From assembly GCA_019459505.1 (NCBI GenBank), contig JAIBEV010000165.1:97837-161836 (forward strand): DNA of 64,000 nt. Direction: 5' to 3'. Position 1 is the first letter of the stretch, and each line of letters starts with the position of its first letter. The notes under the pieces were generated by a model. That model was not told the origin of the DNA. It saw nothing but the letters and a program-made list of their open reading frames with translations, and searched no databases. This DNA is from Candidatus Paracaedibacteraceae bacterium (GTDB lineage Bacteria; Pseudomonadota; Alphaproteobacteria; Paracaedibacterales; Paracaedibacteraceae). Positions 18,244 to 28,100 of the stretch are shown one piece after another. Made by a program: the position numbers and the translations under genes.

Positions 18244-18273
18244 AAAAAAAAGGGGAGGTTTCCCTCCCCTTTT
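18244..18273 (-). terminator. Rho-independent terminator of flagellin copy 2
   Basis: Stem AAAAGGGGAGG / CCTCCCCTTTT with a four-base loop, 13 bp past the minus-strand stop at 18287, with a further T-run on the minus strand (18244-18250). It separates the two flagellin transcripts. Confidence 0.9.
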
Positions 18274-18286
18274 GATTTATGCTCTA

Positions 18287-19792
18287 TTAGCGCATTTGTT
18301 GAACCATAGAGGCGAGTTGTGATTGCTCATTCAAAGATTGAGTAAACACAGAGTTTGCAATTTGTGCTAAACCTTTAAAGCGTTGCAACGTTGCCATAGA
18401 ATCAGCAATGTTGGCATCAATAAACGAAGAGCGGGCAGCCGTTTGGTTTTGGATACTGATCATCAGCGTATCAGCCATAAAGCCCAGCTGAGCCGCCTTT
18501 CCACCCAGTTCTGAAATCATAGAACCAATTTGATCTTGAGCCGAATCAATTTTTCCAGATGCAATTTGAGCATTGCCCATTGTTAGAACATCAATACCTG
18601 TTAATTTCAAGGCTGCAGCTGTTGCACCTTTAAAAGTAACATCAAGCATATCAGTTGCTTTTTCACCATACTGGAACGCCTGCTTAATTTGGTCTCCTGC
18701 TGTAATAGCAAAAGTTTCTTGAGCCATATCAGCTGTACTATCAAAAGATGCGAGTGCCAACGAAATACCATTTGAGAATGATACTGTTGTTGAAAGGGTA
18801 GTTGGTGTCGCATAAATTGATGTATCAATTGTTGCTGTATAGTATTCTGTGCCCAAAGAAGCTTTGAATGTCCCTATTTTACTAGTAGCATCATAATCAT
18901 AGGTCAAAGCCCAGGTACCAGCATTCGTTCCAGAACCAGCTGACAACGTTAAGGCACCCCCTGTAATAGTAGCACTATTCGTACTTAAGGATGTAAAGGA
19001 AGCTCGAGCTGCACCCGCCGCAATTCCCAAAGAGGTCCGTAAAGTACTTTGAAATGTTGCTGCATCTGTAATACCCGTTACGTCCGCAGCATCATAGTTA
19101 AAGCTAATTGATGTTGAGGGATCAGTTGTACTAACCAGCGTTAATGCTCCACCAGCAGTTGGCGCCCCTACTTTTGCCTTAAATATCTGGTCACTAATTT
19201 GCACACTGACATCATAAAGGCTTCCATCGGCGGTAACTGTTGCATCAACGGCATAACCTGTAATATTTCCTTGAGTGTTTGTTGCGTTTAAGGTACCAGC
19301 AAAAGCGTTTGTTGCTGCGACCAGACCTGTTGCTGCTTCTGTAACAGCACCACTAGCAGTAGCAGTACCAGCACCTCCGGTAAACAAAGATACACCACCC
19401 CAACGAGCACTCTCAGCATTCACTGTAACTTGCTTCAATAATTGTTGGAATTCATCATTGATCATTTTACGTTCGCCATCACCAACAGAGTTGGTGTTCG
19501 CTTTAACAGTCAATTCTTTCAATCGAGTTAAAACGTCTTGGGTTGCACCAAGCGATCCAGTCGCCATCTGAATCATAGATGTAGCTTGTGAAACGTTAGC
19601 ACTCGCTTGAACGAGAGATTGAACGTTTGCTGACAAGCGATAAGCCACGGCAGAGGATGACGGATCGTAGGATGGGTTAGATGCTTTTGAACCCGAGGCT
19701 AGCTCTTCTGTTGCCCGAGTTGATTTACTTGTGTTGATTTCAAGATAACGCTTAGCTGCGTTTGCACCAAGGTTTGTTGCTGCTGAAACCAT
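18287..19792 (-). CDS. fliC: Flagellin, copy 2
   Basis: 501 residues from the ATG at 19790-19792. Five extra upstream codons are open, but the chosen ATG has GAGG ahead of it and gives the same MVSAATNLGANAAKRYLEIN start as copy 1. The D0/D1 helices at both ends are nearly identical to copy 1 (ELASGSKASNPSYDPSSSAV; LQRFKGLAQIANSVFTQSLN). The central region aligns along its whole length with scattered changes, showing a tandem duplication that has diverged. Its own sigma-54 promoter and three upstream motif copies, plus its own terminator, make it a separate transcription unit from copy 1-fliD-fliS. Confidence 0.96.
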   Translation of the reverse strand: MVSAATNLGANAAKRYLEINTSKSTRATEELASGSKASNPSYDPSSSAVAYRLSANVQSLVQASANVSQATSMIQMATGSLGATQDVLTRLKELTVKANTNSVGDGERKMINDEFQQLLKQVTVNAESARWGGVSLFTGGAGTATASGAVTEAATGLVAATNAFAGTLNATNTQGNITGYAVDATVTADGSLYDVSVQISDQIFKAKVGAPTAGGALTLVSTTDPSTSISFNYDAADVTGITDAATFQSTLRTSLGIAAGAARASFTSLSTNSATITGGALTLSAGSGTNAGTWALTYDYDATSKIGTFKASLGTEYYTATIDTSIYATPTTLSTTVSFSNGISLALASFDSTADMAQETFAITAGDQIKQAFQYGEKATDMLDVTFKGATAAALKLTGIDVLTMGNAQIASGKIDSAQDQIGSMISELGGKAAQLGFMADTLMISIQNQTAARSSFIDANIADSMATLQRFKGLAQIANSVFTQSLNEQSQLASMVQQMR

Positions 19793-19877
19793 TTTATACC
19801 TCTTCACTTCCTGTGATTATACTCATACTTATCCACCTCAGATAAGTACACGAACGTACCTGTTCGTATACAGAGTC

Positions 19878-19893
19878 AGCAAAAGCCGTGCCA
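19878..19893 (-). promoter_or_regulatory. Sigma-54 (-24/-12) promoter of flagellin copy 2
   Basis: The minus strand reads TTGGCACG-GCTT-TTGCT, a full match to the RpoN consensus TTGGCACG-N4-TTGCW. It lies 86 bp before the ATG at 19792. Together with the promoter of copy 1 this implies that rpoN and an enhancer-binding activator are encoded elsewhere in the genome. Confidence 0.88.
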
Positions 19894-19960
19894 AGAGAAA
19901 AAAACAAGCAATTCCCTTGTTTTCACAGTTTTTTATTAAGAAAAAATGGAAGAAAAAAGT

Positions 19961-20015
19961 AGGTAATTTTTGCCGGTTTGCTGGAAAATTATGCCTAAGT
20001 AGGTAATTTTTGCCG
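19961..20015 (-). promoter_or_regulatory. Three copies of the 15-bp near-palindrome, candidate activator sites for flagellin 2
   Basis: AGGTAATTTTTGCCG at 19961-19975 and 20001-20015 (40 bp apart) with TGGAAAATTATGCCT between them at 19982-19996. The outer pair lies 169 and 209 bp from the flagellin start. For copy 1 the distances are 170 and 210. The combined pattern of all five sites is approximately AGGnAAwTTwTGCCk. The rest of the 19793-20148 spacer shows no gene. Confidence 0.65.
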
Positions 20016-20148
20016 AGTAAATTTTACTTATACCACTTTTTTTATTTGAAAAAAGACGTCAAGAATATTCCTTATTTTCCCTCAGATTGATCATATCTTT
20101 AATTTTATCTTCAGCGATAAAGCGCAGAAATTATTAAGGATTTACCTT

Positions 20149-21006
20149 TTACCACATAGCAATAGGGGGCAAAGACATCAAAATAGCATCAATATTGCCG
20201 TCAGTTTTCAGACCAAATTTTGTTCCCCTATCATAGAGAAGATTAAATTCGACGTATCGACCCCGTTTGAGGAGTTGGATTTGCTTTTCTTCAGCAGTCC
20301 AGGGTTTATGGAGATGACGGCGCACCAGTTCGGGGTAAACCTTTAAAAAGGCTAATCCCACATCGCGCGTAAAAGCATAGTCCGCCTCAAAGGAGCCCGT
20401 ATTAATGTAATCATAAAAGATGCCTCCGATACCGCGGGCTTCTTGACGATGAGGCAGATAAAAATACTCATCACACCACAATTTAAATTTTGCATAGTAA
20501 TCAGGGTTATTACGATCACATGCCTCCCGAAAAGCCTGATGAAAGGCGCGGTTATCTTCAGGAAAGTCAAAGGATGGCGTTAAATCTACCCCCCCTCCAA
20601 ACCAAGATTTACTAGTCACGATGTGACGCGTATTCATATGAACAGCAGGAATTAAAGGATTAAGAGGGTGAACCACCAATGAAATACCGCATGCCCAAAA
20701 AGAGGGGTCTTCCTCGGCTCCTGGAATTTCTTTAGCAAACTGTTCCCCGAATTGGCCATGCACCGTTGAAATATTGACCCCAGCCTTTTCAAAAACACGC
20801 CCCCGAAGGATAGACATTGTCCCTCCCCCCCCATTGTTGTTGGGTTGACTGGAATCATGGCGTTGCCAATTTTCTCGACGAAATTGACCAGGCAAAAGGT
20901 AGTCATGGTCTAATTCTTCTTCTAGCTTTTCAAGCTCCGCACAGATATCATCTCGTAGTTTAATAATCCAGCATTCGAATTCCGCCTTCTGCTCCTGTGT
21001 TGTCAT
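20149..21006 (-). CDS. hemF: Oxygen-dependent coproporphyrinogen III oxidase
   Basis: 285 residues. Oxidative decarboxylation of coproporphyrinogen III to protoporphyrinogen IX in heme synthesis, requiring O2. Characteristic segments: GGTMSILRGRVFEKAGVNIS, FGGGVDLTPSF, HMNTRHI, YVEFNLLYDRGTKFGLKTDG and ESILMSLPP-like ILMSLPPIAMW at the end. The frame extends upstream to 21081, but the ATG at 21004-21006 is preceded by GAGGAGG and is chosen. The gene start overlaps the 3' end of trmL by 47 bp. An oxygen-dependent enzyme fits an organism with cytochrome oxidase (ctaB/ctaG nearby). Confidence 0.95.
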   Translation of the reverse strand: MTTQEQKAEFECWIIKLRDDICAELEKLEEELDHDYLLPGQFRRENWQRHDSSQPNNNGGGGTMSILRGRVFEKAGVNISTVHGQFGEQFAKEIPGAEEDPSFWACGISLVVHPLNPLIPAVHMNTRHIVTSKSWFGGGVDLTPSFDFPEDNRAFHQAFREACDRNNPDYYAKFKLWCDEYFYLPHRQEARGIGGIFYDYINTGSFEADYAFTRDVGLAFLKVYPELVRRHLHKPWTAEEKQIQLLKRGRYVEFNLLYDRGTKFGLKTDGNIDAILMSLPPIAMW

Positions 21007-21463
21007 GCACTCCTCCTCGATCAAACCCTTGTGTCTGCCGCAATGCCTCTGATAAGACCATGGCTCCCGCCACCGCAACATTCAAAGAACGACGTCCCTC
21101 CACCATAGGAATAACGACACGGTGGGGAATCTTCTCAAATATTTCATCTGGCATCCCCACGCTTTCTTTCCCTAATAGGAGAATATCATCTTTTTCAAAG
21201 TTGAAATCTAGAAATGATGTCGCAGCCTTGGTGTCAATTAAAACCACCCGTTGTGGTTGAGCTTGTTGAAACGACTCAAAGGATACATGGCGTTGCACAT
21301 TAGCCAATTCAATATAATCCATCCCCGCTCTTTGCAGCTTTTGATCATGCCAAATAAACCCGCAAGGCTCAATAATATCCATTGGCACCCCTAAACAAGC
21401 AGACAGACGCATCAGCGTTCCAGCATTTTGAGGAATTTCAGGCTGATAGAGGGCAAGTCTCAT
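20960..21463 (-). CDS. trmL: tRNA (cytidine/uridine-2'-O-)-methyltransferase TrmL
   Basis: 167 residues from the ATG at 21461-21463, which forms an ATGA overlap with the stop of the upstream yejA-like gene; the longer frame would need a start inside that gene. SPOUT-class enzyme that 2'-O-methylates the wobble base of certain tRNA-Leu. Family motifs: LYQPEIPQNAGTLMRLSACL at the N-terminus, LLLGKESVGMPDEIF in the middle, and the knotted SAM site VVIPMVEGRRSLNVAVAGAM near the end. It is coupled at both ends (yejA-like upstream, hemF downstream), so the three genes are probably one transcript. Confidence 0.93.
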   Translation of the reverse strand: MRLALYQPEIPQNAGTLMRLSACLGVPMDIIEPCGFIWHDQKLQRAGMDYIELANVQRHVSFESFQQAQPQRVVLIDTKAATSFLDFNFEKDDILLLGKESVGMPDEIFEKIPHRVVIPMVEGRRSLNVAVAGAMVLSEALRQTQGFDRGGVHDNTGAEGGIRMLDY

Positions 21464-23232
21464 GATTTTGCCCACCACCATTCTGGGACGTTTGTTCCGA
21501 CCTCCTCTTTAAAGGCAGGATAATCAAGGCGATCCTTCCAAAAGGCAACACAGGTGACGTTATCATACATTCCAGGAATCATATAATACATTCCCATAAC
21601 CGCACGATCTAAGGCCCCAACTGCTGCTTTAAGATTAGATTCACTGTCTGCATTGGCTACTTTTTGCGCGAGTGCAAATATGGCTTCATTTTTGATCCCT
21701 ATATAATTAGAGCTGCCTGGTTGATCAGCCATTTTAGGATCAAAATAATAAGTTTGCTCAATTCCCGGTGACAAGCTATTTGCCCATGTATGCAAAATCA
21801 CATCAAACGTCTTTTCAACTGATTGCTTTTCATATTGGGTGGTATCAATCTTTGCCACCTGCATGTGGATGCCCAATGGCTTAAGATTGCGTTGAAATTC
21901 AAGAGCAAGCCCTTCAATCCGGGGGTCTTTAACTGTAAAAGTAAAGGTTAGCGGTTGCTTTGTTACTTTATTAACCCGGACTCCTTTTTCAATTACCCAG
22001 CCTGCATCGGTTAGTAATTGGCCTGCTTCCTGCAGTATTTTGCGACGATCTCCTTTAGGAATTTTAATTGTATCTTCCAAAATCTCAGCATCTAAATGAT
22101 CTTTAAAGGGATTCAACAGTTTCAACTCTTCCGCCGAGAGCTTGCCCTGAGGGACAAAATGAGTATTCGCAAAAAGGCTCGTCATCGGTTTGAAAGCATT
22201 ATGGTACTGAGTTTTATTGATTTGATTAAAATCAAAGGCCATAGCAATTGCTTTACGCACGCGTCGGTCTTCAAAAATCGGCTTTTTCATATTAAAAATG
22301 ATTGTGCGAACCGGAACAGGGCGTTTATGCTCCATTTGCATTTTAATCACTCGACCGTCTTTTACAGCGGGAAAATCATAAGCTGTATTCCAGTTTTTTT
22401 GATCCATTTCCATATAAAAATCGATCTCTCCTGCCTTTAAGGATTCCCGTAAGGCATGATCACTTTTAAAGTATTCAATGCTAATTAAATCAAAATTGTT
22501 TGCCCCTTTTAATAAAGGTAATTCAGCGCCCCAATAATCCGAGACGCGTTCAAAAATAATTTTACGCCCTAATTCATAACTCTTAACTTTATAAGGTCCA
22601 GCACCAGGAATTTCTTCTAATGTCAAACTTGAAAAATCTTTATCTTTAAGCCAGTGTTTAGGCAGAACAACCAGGTTTCCCATAATAATGGGCAATTCTT
22701 TATCATAGTTTCCTTGCTCATCGGGACTAAATGTCAGTTTAATGGTTTGAGGATCAATAATCTGGATAGCTTTAATTCTACTATAATATTTTTTATAGCG
22801 AGGCAGCCCCTTATCGCGTAAAATCTCAATGGAGAATTTGACATCTTCTGTTGTGATGGACTGTCCATCATGGAATTTAGCCTTAGGATTCAAGTAAAAG
22901 GTCATTTCGGACGAATCGGGGGCCAAATCAACCTTTTCAGCCACCAAGCCATACATGCTATAGGGATCATCAGCTGCCCGTTTCATTAATGTATCATAAC
23001 ACATGGTTAGACCTTCCGCAGCGAATCCTTTTACTACAAATCGATTCAGCGAATCAAAGCTCCCCACGGTTGCCATTCGTAAGCGCCCTCCCTTAGGGGC
23101 CGTAGGATTAAGATAAGGCATAGACTTTTCAATTTCCGTATGTTTTGGCCGACCAAATCTAGAAATTGCATACTCGGGCTTTGCCATAACGGTTGTCGAC
23201 AACAGTAAAAATAGAGATAAAACTTCCTTCAT
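21460..23232 (-). CDS. Periplasmic peptide-binding protein, family 5 (YejA-like)
   Basis: 590 residues. Signal peptide (MKEVLSLFLLLSTTVMA) then the SBP_bac_5 fold. Residues YLNPTAPKGGRLRMATVGSF and FDSLNRFVVKGFAAEG are typical of the YejA subfamily that binds oligopeptides or microcin C-type peptides for an ABC importer. FHDGQSITTEDVKFSIEI and IPGAGPYKVKSYELGRKI are the standard family-5 landmarks. The permease and ATPase genes yejBEF are not adjacent; trmL and hemF follow instead. Either the transporter is encoded elsewhere or this is an orphan binding protein. Confidence 0.9.
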   Translation of the reverse strand: MKEVLSLFLLLSTTVMAKPEYAISRFGRPKHTEIEKSMPYLNPTAPKGGRLRMATVGSFDSLNRFVVKGFAAEGLTMCYDTLMKRAADDPYSMYGLVAEKVDLAPDSSEMTFYLNPKAKFHDGQSITTEDVKFSIEILRDKGLPRYKKYYSRIKAIQIIDPQTIKLTFSPDEQGNYDKELPIIMGNLVVLPKHWLKDKDFSSLTLEEIPGAGPYKVKSYELGRKIIFERVSDYWGAELPLLKGANNFDLISIEYFKSDHALRESLKAGEIDFYMEMDQKNWNTAYDFPAVKDGRVIKMQMEHKRPVPVRTIIFNMKKPIFEDRRVRKAIAMAFDFNQINKTQYHNAFKPMTSLFANTHFVPQGKLSAEELKLLNPFKDHLDAEILEDTIKIPKGDRRKILQEAGQLLTDAGWVIEKGVRVNKVTKQPLTFTFTVKDPRIEGLALEFQRNLKPLGIHMQVAKIDTTQYEKQSVEKTFDVILHTWANSLSPGIEQTYYFDPKMADQPGSSNYIGIKNEAIFALAQKVANADSESNLKAAVGALDRAVMGMYYMIPGMYDNVTCVAFWKDRLDYPAFKEEVGTNVPEWWWAKS

Positions 23233-23343
23233 ACTCTTTGAATCCTGATTCTTATAAATTATAAAAATAATGTTCTCATACCATAATGGATAGGGGTTTT
23301 AAGCGCAAGAAAACTTATCTGAAGAAAATTAGCTTACTTTTCT

Positions 23344-23868
23344 CTACGATTCAAATTTATAAAATGTATAGGATAGTGTAATAGTTTGCACGTCATCCAT
23401 AGCAGGATCGTCGGCAAATTCGGGATCAATATAAAATAAGACGGGCATATCCACCCGTTGCCGCGGCATCAGCAGTTGTTCATCAAAGCAAAAACAAGCA
23501 ATCTTAGAAAAATATTTCCCCGCTTTATCGGGTGTTACATTATAAATAGCCATACCGGTAATAGGAGTCGGTGAATAATTATAAGCCTCATAATAGGCCA
23601 TAGCATTTTCTCCTACCCGTACCTTAATTTGCAGCTGTTTTGGCTTAAACTGCCACGAAAGCTTTTTATCAATATTCGCATTGAATCTTACAGTCAGAAA
23701 CCGTTCTCTGGCGCCGGGAGATGGTGCAATGACACGTTTAGTGGTTCCTCCGAATCCCGTTGCTTGACAAAACATCCGATAAAGAGGGACAGAGGCAAAG
23801 GCCACCCCCACCATTCCAATTGCAACAAAGGCTAAGATAACACCCAGATTATTACGGCTCCTCGCCAT
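23344..23868 (-). CDS. ctaG: Cytochrome c oxidase assembly protein CtaG/Cox11
   Basis: 174 residues. Inserts the Cu(B) copper into subunit I of cytochrome c oxidase. One N-terminal membrane helix (about 8-28, LGVILAFVAIGMVGVAFASV) is followed by PLYRMFCQATGFGGTTKRV. The periplasmic domain has the copper-binding CFCF pair in KIACFCFDEQLL and MPVLFYIDPEFADDP. Only two bases separate it from the small membrane protein gene upstream, in the conserved alphaproteobacterial order ctaB-small protein-ctaG. Confidence 0.96.
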   Translation of the reverse strand: MARSRNNLGVILAFVAIGMVGVAFASVPLYRMFCQATGFGGTTKRVIAPSPGARERFLTVRFNANIDKKLSWQFKPKQLQIKVRVGENAMAYYEAYNYSPTPITGMAIYNVTPDKAGKYFSKIACFCFDEQLLMPRQRVDMPVLFYIDPEFADDPAMDDVQTITLSYTFYKFES

Positions 23869-23870
23869 GG

Positions 23871-23978
23871 TTAAGCTAAACCTGGATAGCGAATAAAGGA
23901 AACAATGTAAAAAATAATAGCCATAGCTATTAAGACGATTAATACAGCCTTATTGCGCTGTTTTAGATTCTTGTCCAA
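23871..23978 (-). CDS. Small single-pass membrane protein between ctaB and ctaG (CoxF-like)
   Basis: 35 residues from a TTG start at 23976-23978. It has a charged N-terminus (MDKNLKQRNKA), one hydrophobic helix (VLIVLIAMAIIFYIVSF) and a short IRYPGLA tail. The ribosome binding site GAGGT is placed correctly and overlaps the ctaB stop, and the stop lies two bases before ctaG. In many alphaproteobacteria a small protein of this layout, called CoxF, occupies exactly this slot, and a role in oxidase assembly is inferred from context. No other start codon fits, so TTG decides the annotation. Confidence 0.72.
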   Translation of the reverse strand: MDKNLKQRNKAVLIVLIAMAIIFYIVSFIRYPGLA

Positions 23979-23981
23979 GGT

Positions 23982-24887
23982 CTACCTCACGAAACGATCG
24001 ATCGTTAAACTCAAGAATATGAGAAATAAATAAAGAATGGAATAGGCAAAAAGACGCATGGCAACTTTAGTATTATTGGATAGACGAACTTGCACCGACA
24101 TTATTATAAAGATTACACCCAAAGCGGCAGCGCCATAACCATAGAGAATGGAAGACATCCCTATATAAACTGGTAACAAAGTGACACTCACGGTGAGGAG
24201 GGCATAGAGAACAATCTGATTTTTAGTTGATCCAGCACCAGCAACCACAGGCATCATGGGAACATTGGCATCGATATAATCTTGATGACGGTGTAAGGAT
24301 AAAGCCCAGAAATGGGGCGGTGTCCACATAAAAATGATTAAAAATAAAATCCACGCCTCAAAAGGTACATTTCCTGTTACAGCAGCCCATCCAACCACCG
24401 GAGGTAAAGCCCCAGCTGCCCCCCCAATGACAATATTTTGAGGTGTCCACCGCTTAAGCCACATGGTATAGATAAAAACATAAAAAAAGATGGTAAAAGC
24501 AAGCAACCCTCCGGCCACCCAATTAATTGCTACCCCCATGGTGATAACCGATAGCACTGATAGAATCGCCCCAAAGGCCAAAGCATTATCAGGGGTAATT
24601 CGATTCTGAGGCAAGGGACGGTTTTTTGTCCTTTGCATAATGCTATCAATATCACGATCATACCACATATTTAAAGCCCCAGATGCCCCTGCCCCAATTG
24701 CTATGCATAGAATGGCAACACAACTCAAAAACGGATGCAAGGAACCAGGTGCCATAAGCAACCCGCACACAGCGGTAAAAACGACTAGAGACATCACTCT
24801 TGGTTTCAATAAAGATATATAGTCTTCTAAGCGTTCAGACGGTTGATTTGGAAGAACAAGATCAGACGTAGTGGTAATCATCAGCAT
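23982..24887 (-). CDS. ctaB: Protoheme IX farnesyltransferase (heme O synthase)
   Basis: About 301 residues from the ATG at 24885-24887 (a second ATG two codons later is equally possible; the frame extends to 24941). Converts heme B to heme O for cytochrome oxidase. UbiA-type polytopic membrane enzyme with the family stretch [19 protein letters not shown], the prenyl-diphosphate Asp motif [20 protein letters not shown] and a second conserved loop [18 protein letters not shown]. Usually linked to coxBAC; here only the small protein and ctaG follow. Confidence 0.95.
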   Translation of the reverse strand: MLMITTTSDLVLPNQPSERLEDYISLLKPRVMSLVVFTAVCGLLMAPGSLHPFLSCVAILCIAIGAGASGALNMWYDRDIDSIMQRTKNRPLPQNRITPDNALAFGAILSVLSVITMGVAINWVAGGLLAFTIFFYVFIYTMWLKRWTPQNIVIGGAAGALPPVVGWAAVTGNVPFEAWILFLIIFMWTPPHFWALSLHRHQDYIDANVPMMPVVAGAGSTKNQIVLYALLTVSVTLLPVYIGMSSILYGYGAAALGVIFIIMSVQVRLSNNTKVAMRLFAYSILYLFLIFLSLTIDRFVR

Positions 24888-25088
24888 TATACATAAATTT
24901 AATCTATAGCCTATCTTTAACAGAATGAAAAAAAATGACAAGCTTGGAAATATCGTGCTTTATTTAAATAATTGACAGAGCTTTGAAGGTGGTATAAATT
25001 CTGGTGAATTATTTTACGTTTTTATGCTTAAGAAAAATAAAATAATAAAATAGATATAAAAATGTAAACTAAATAACTTTTTTAACGA

Positions 25089-25119
25089 TTGTTTTTCAAA
25101 ACAGCAATCCCTATATAAT
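25089..25119 (+). promoter_or_regulatory. Candidate promoter of the 1063-residue secreted protein
   Basis: A perfect TATAAT at 25114-25119, with TTGTTT at 25089-25094 as the best -35 (19-bp spacer, long). It lies 33 bp before the start codon. Confidence 0.35.
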
Positions 25120-25151
25120 AAAAAACAACTTTTAAGGGATACATAAATACT

Positions 25152-28100
25152 ATGATTCGCAAATATTTATCCGCAGCTTTATGCTTTACAACTATTCTAA
25201 ACAGTATAAGCTTTTCAATGGATAGCCAGGGAGAATCTGAGCCTCATTTGACATTGAGATATACAAACGGAGAAATTATATGCCAGGTGCCGTGTGATAA
25301 AGAACATGCCAATGCGTTTTATCAACAGTATATTAGTCGGGTAGCTCCCCCGAATAGCCCCTCCATAAGTCAAAAAGTTGCAGAATCAGCGGCCACAGGA
25401 TTTACGCAAGGATTTACGCAATATTATAAGGATACACAACAATTCTTAAAACTTATTGCAAAGGGAGAGCTTTTTAATCTTTCTACCGAAACCCTTCAAG
25501 CTGGCCTTCGCGCTTATCTTGAGACCACAATCGATTCTTATCTCTATCCAGATTCCAGCGCCCGAGAAAAGAAGCAATTAGATCCCGCAACATTAGGAAA
25601 AATTATCGGTCAAATTCGCGAGAAAACTTACTGGGTTCTTTTGCTCAGTGGGTTCTTTAATAATAAAAAAGTCGTCTATGTAAAGGAAAGAGGTGTTCAA
25701 GAAACGCATTATGACATTACGACCAATCAAAGTGCTTTCTTCTTAGATTCCATTATTCCATCGTTTGTTCCGATGCGTGGTATGATAATTGCTCTTTCAA
25801 AGAATAATTACGTCAATAATTTCTTTTTAAGAAGGATTGATGAGTTATTTGCTTATATGGTTATAGAATTCTATAGTAAAATTTCAAACCTGCCAACCGA
25901 AGAAATACACGCGCAATTAAACCATCCAGCCCTAAAAAAGGAATCAAGCCTCACAGGTACATCGACAATTAAAAAAACCTACAATCCCGATCGAGAACCA
26001 GGGAAAGATGATACTGTCTTAAAAGATGAATTAAGATTCACAGATATCTCAAAGACGGAGCCATCCTCTAAAATAAAGGCAGAATCACCCTATCTTACAA
26101 AGGAAGACCAATCCCTTTCAGCAATTTGGAATTACTTAGAGCCTTATATGGCCCATCATATCCGTGCTGCAATTATAGCTTTATTTGATTACCTCCCCAC
26201 GACCGTTACTGAGAAAATTGGCGGGACAGCCTTGTATCATTTTTCAAAATTTGCGTCAGAATATTCCACTGTTCCAATTCTAGCCGCAAGCTATGGAGCT
26301 TATTATGCAGGGGACGCTCTGACATCAATTCCCTATCTGGATGGATTGGTTGTTGGGGGCACAACTTTATGGGCATTGAATGGTGTTTTCAAAGCAGCAC
26401 TTCCTGTTGCAGGCCAGCAAACAGCAGAAGCTATTAAGAAATCCATATCAGAGTTATATAGTGAATTCTTACTTCATAAATCACATCAATGGGTTCCTTT
26501 ATCCCGCGCAGAACATCTCTTGTTTAATTTGTCACAATCCCCATCGGAGGACTATAAAGCCTTTTTCCACGAAGACTATGAAGCTCAGATAAAGATACAT
26601 CAAAACAGCATTTTTACAGCTGTCCTGGCTGATCTCCAATCTATCGCTGCGAATTTACCTCTCCTCTCACAACTTACAAGCTTTGCTAGTGGTAATCCTT
26701 CCTCAATAAAGCTGCTTGATAAAGGGGTGGGCAAAACAGATAGCAAGCATCATGATACTGTTGCGCAAATTAAGTATTATCGTATTGCTGCCACTCTTTA
26801 TAAGAACCAACAACAAGAAGAAGCCTATCAAGCCAATGCCGGGAAAATTAAAAAAGTTTATGATTATCTTACCAGTAACAAAACAAAGGCAACTTCCTTA
26901 ACTCCTGAAGAGCAAGCTTTCTATGATGAAATCCAAAAGCACCCCTCCTCTGATTTTCATGCAGAAGAACTAAAACGGTTGGCTCATAAATATACTTGGA
27001 AATCCCTTAAAGACAAACAAGACCATTTAATGCCAGCCTTAAAAGAACAAAATAAGCTCTCTAAAACATTTGCTCTTGTGGCCTGCAAAATAGTTGAAGC
27101 TATGGATATGGCTTCTGAAAATCTACAAGGATATGTTGAAAATCCTGAGAATAGTTTAAAAGAACTTCAACTGGCCTTACCATTTAGTGAGTTCATGACA
27201 ACAATTGAGGTAATTAATAATAAGGATACGCGGGCAGACTTTTTTAGCCAAAAACCGAAGAGGACAGACCTTCACAATATTCTATCATTCCACCTTCTAA
27301 AAGATAGATTCAGCGATCTTTACGCAGACCATCCCCTGCTCGTAGATTTGGTAATGAATACATCCCTGGGTGCCCATCTTAGCGCTGTTCAACAATTGGA
27401 GCTTGCTCAAGAATTGGCAAAAAATCCTAAGGCTGTTGAAATGATCAAGGGTGCCTTTGATGGCCCTAATCAGGAAATTACAGCTGAAGAATTTAAGAAT
27501 AAAATTGAACAAGCGTTGTGGGAAAAATATCAAACTTATACCAAGAATTATTTGGCTCAATTTTATGCCTTCGAATTTATAAATGCAATGGGAGATCAAT
27601 ATTTTGCAGATTTAGCATCTACTGTAACAGAAGATCTTAAAAAGCAAGTAACACAAAGTATGCCTCTTTATAAGTTGATTTTTAATGAACAAGCGCGCAC
27701 CCGTGACTCTGCAATTTCTACGTTTAGAAATCAACTCAGTCAACGGTTGACAGATATTAAAGCTCGTACTAAATGTTATGGTTTTATCTTTAATAAAATC
27801 GAAGAGGCCCTTCATAGCGCTCCCTCCCACACTTCACAGAAAAAAGAAAAATCTGCACAGTCTGCGAGTTGGTTTATTCTATCGAACTCTTCACAAGAGA
27901 TTGGGGAAGAAATTATTCTTCCGAGTTTTGAAAAGAATTTAACACCTTTAGCGGATGTTGAAATGGGGACCCTGATTGAAGATGGCGTAGATGCATTTCT
28001 ACTCAATCAGCTCATTATACAAAAATTAGCTAAAGATCCGTTTATGTATGAGGGAAGCTCCGCCGGAGAATTAAGACAAGCAGATATGAGATTATTAGTT

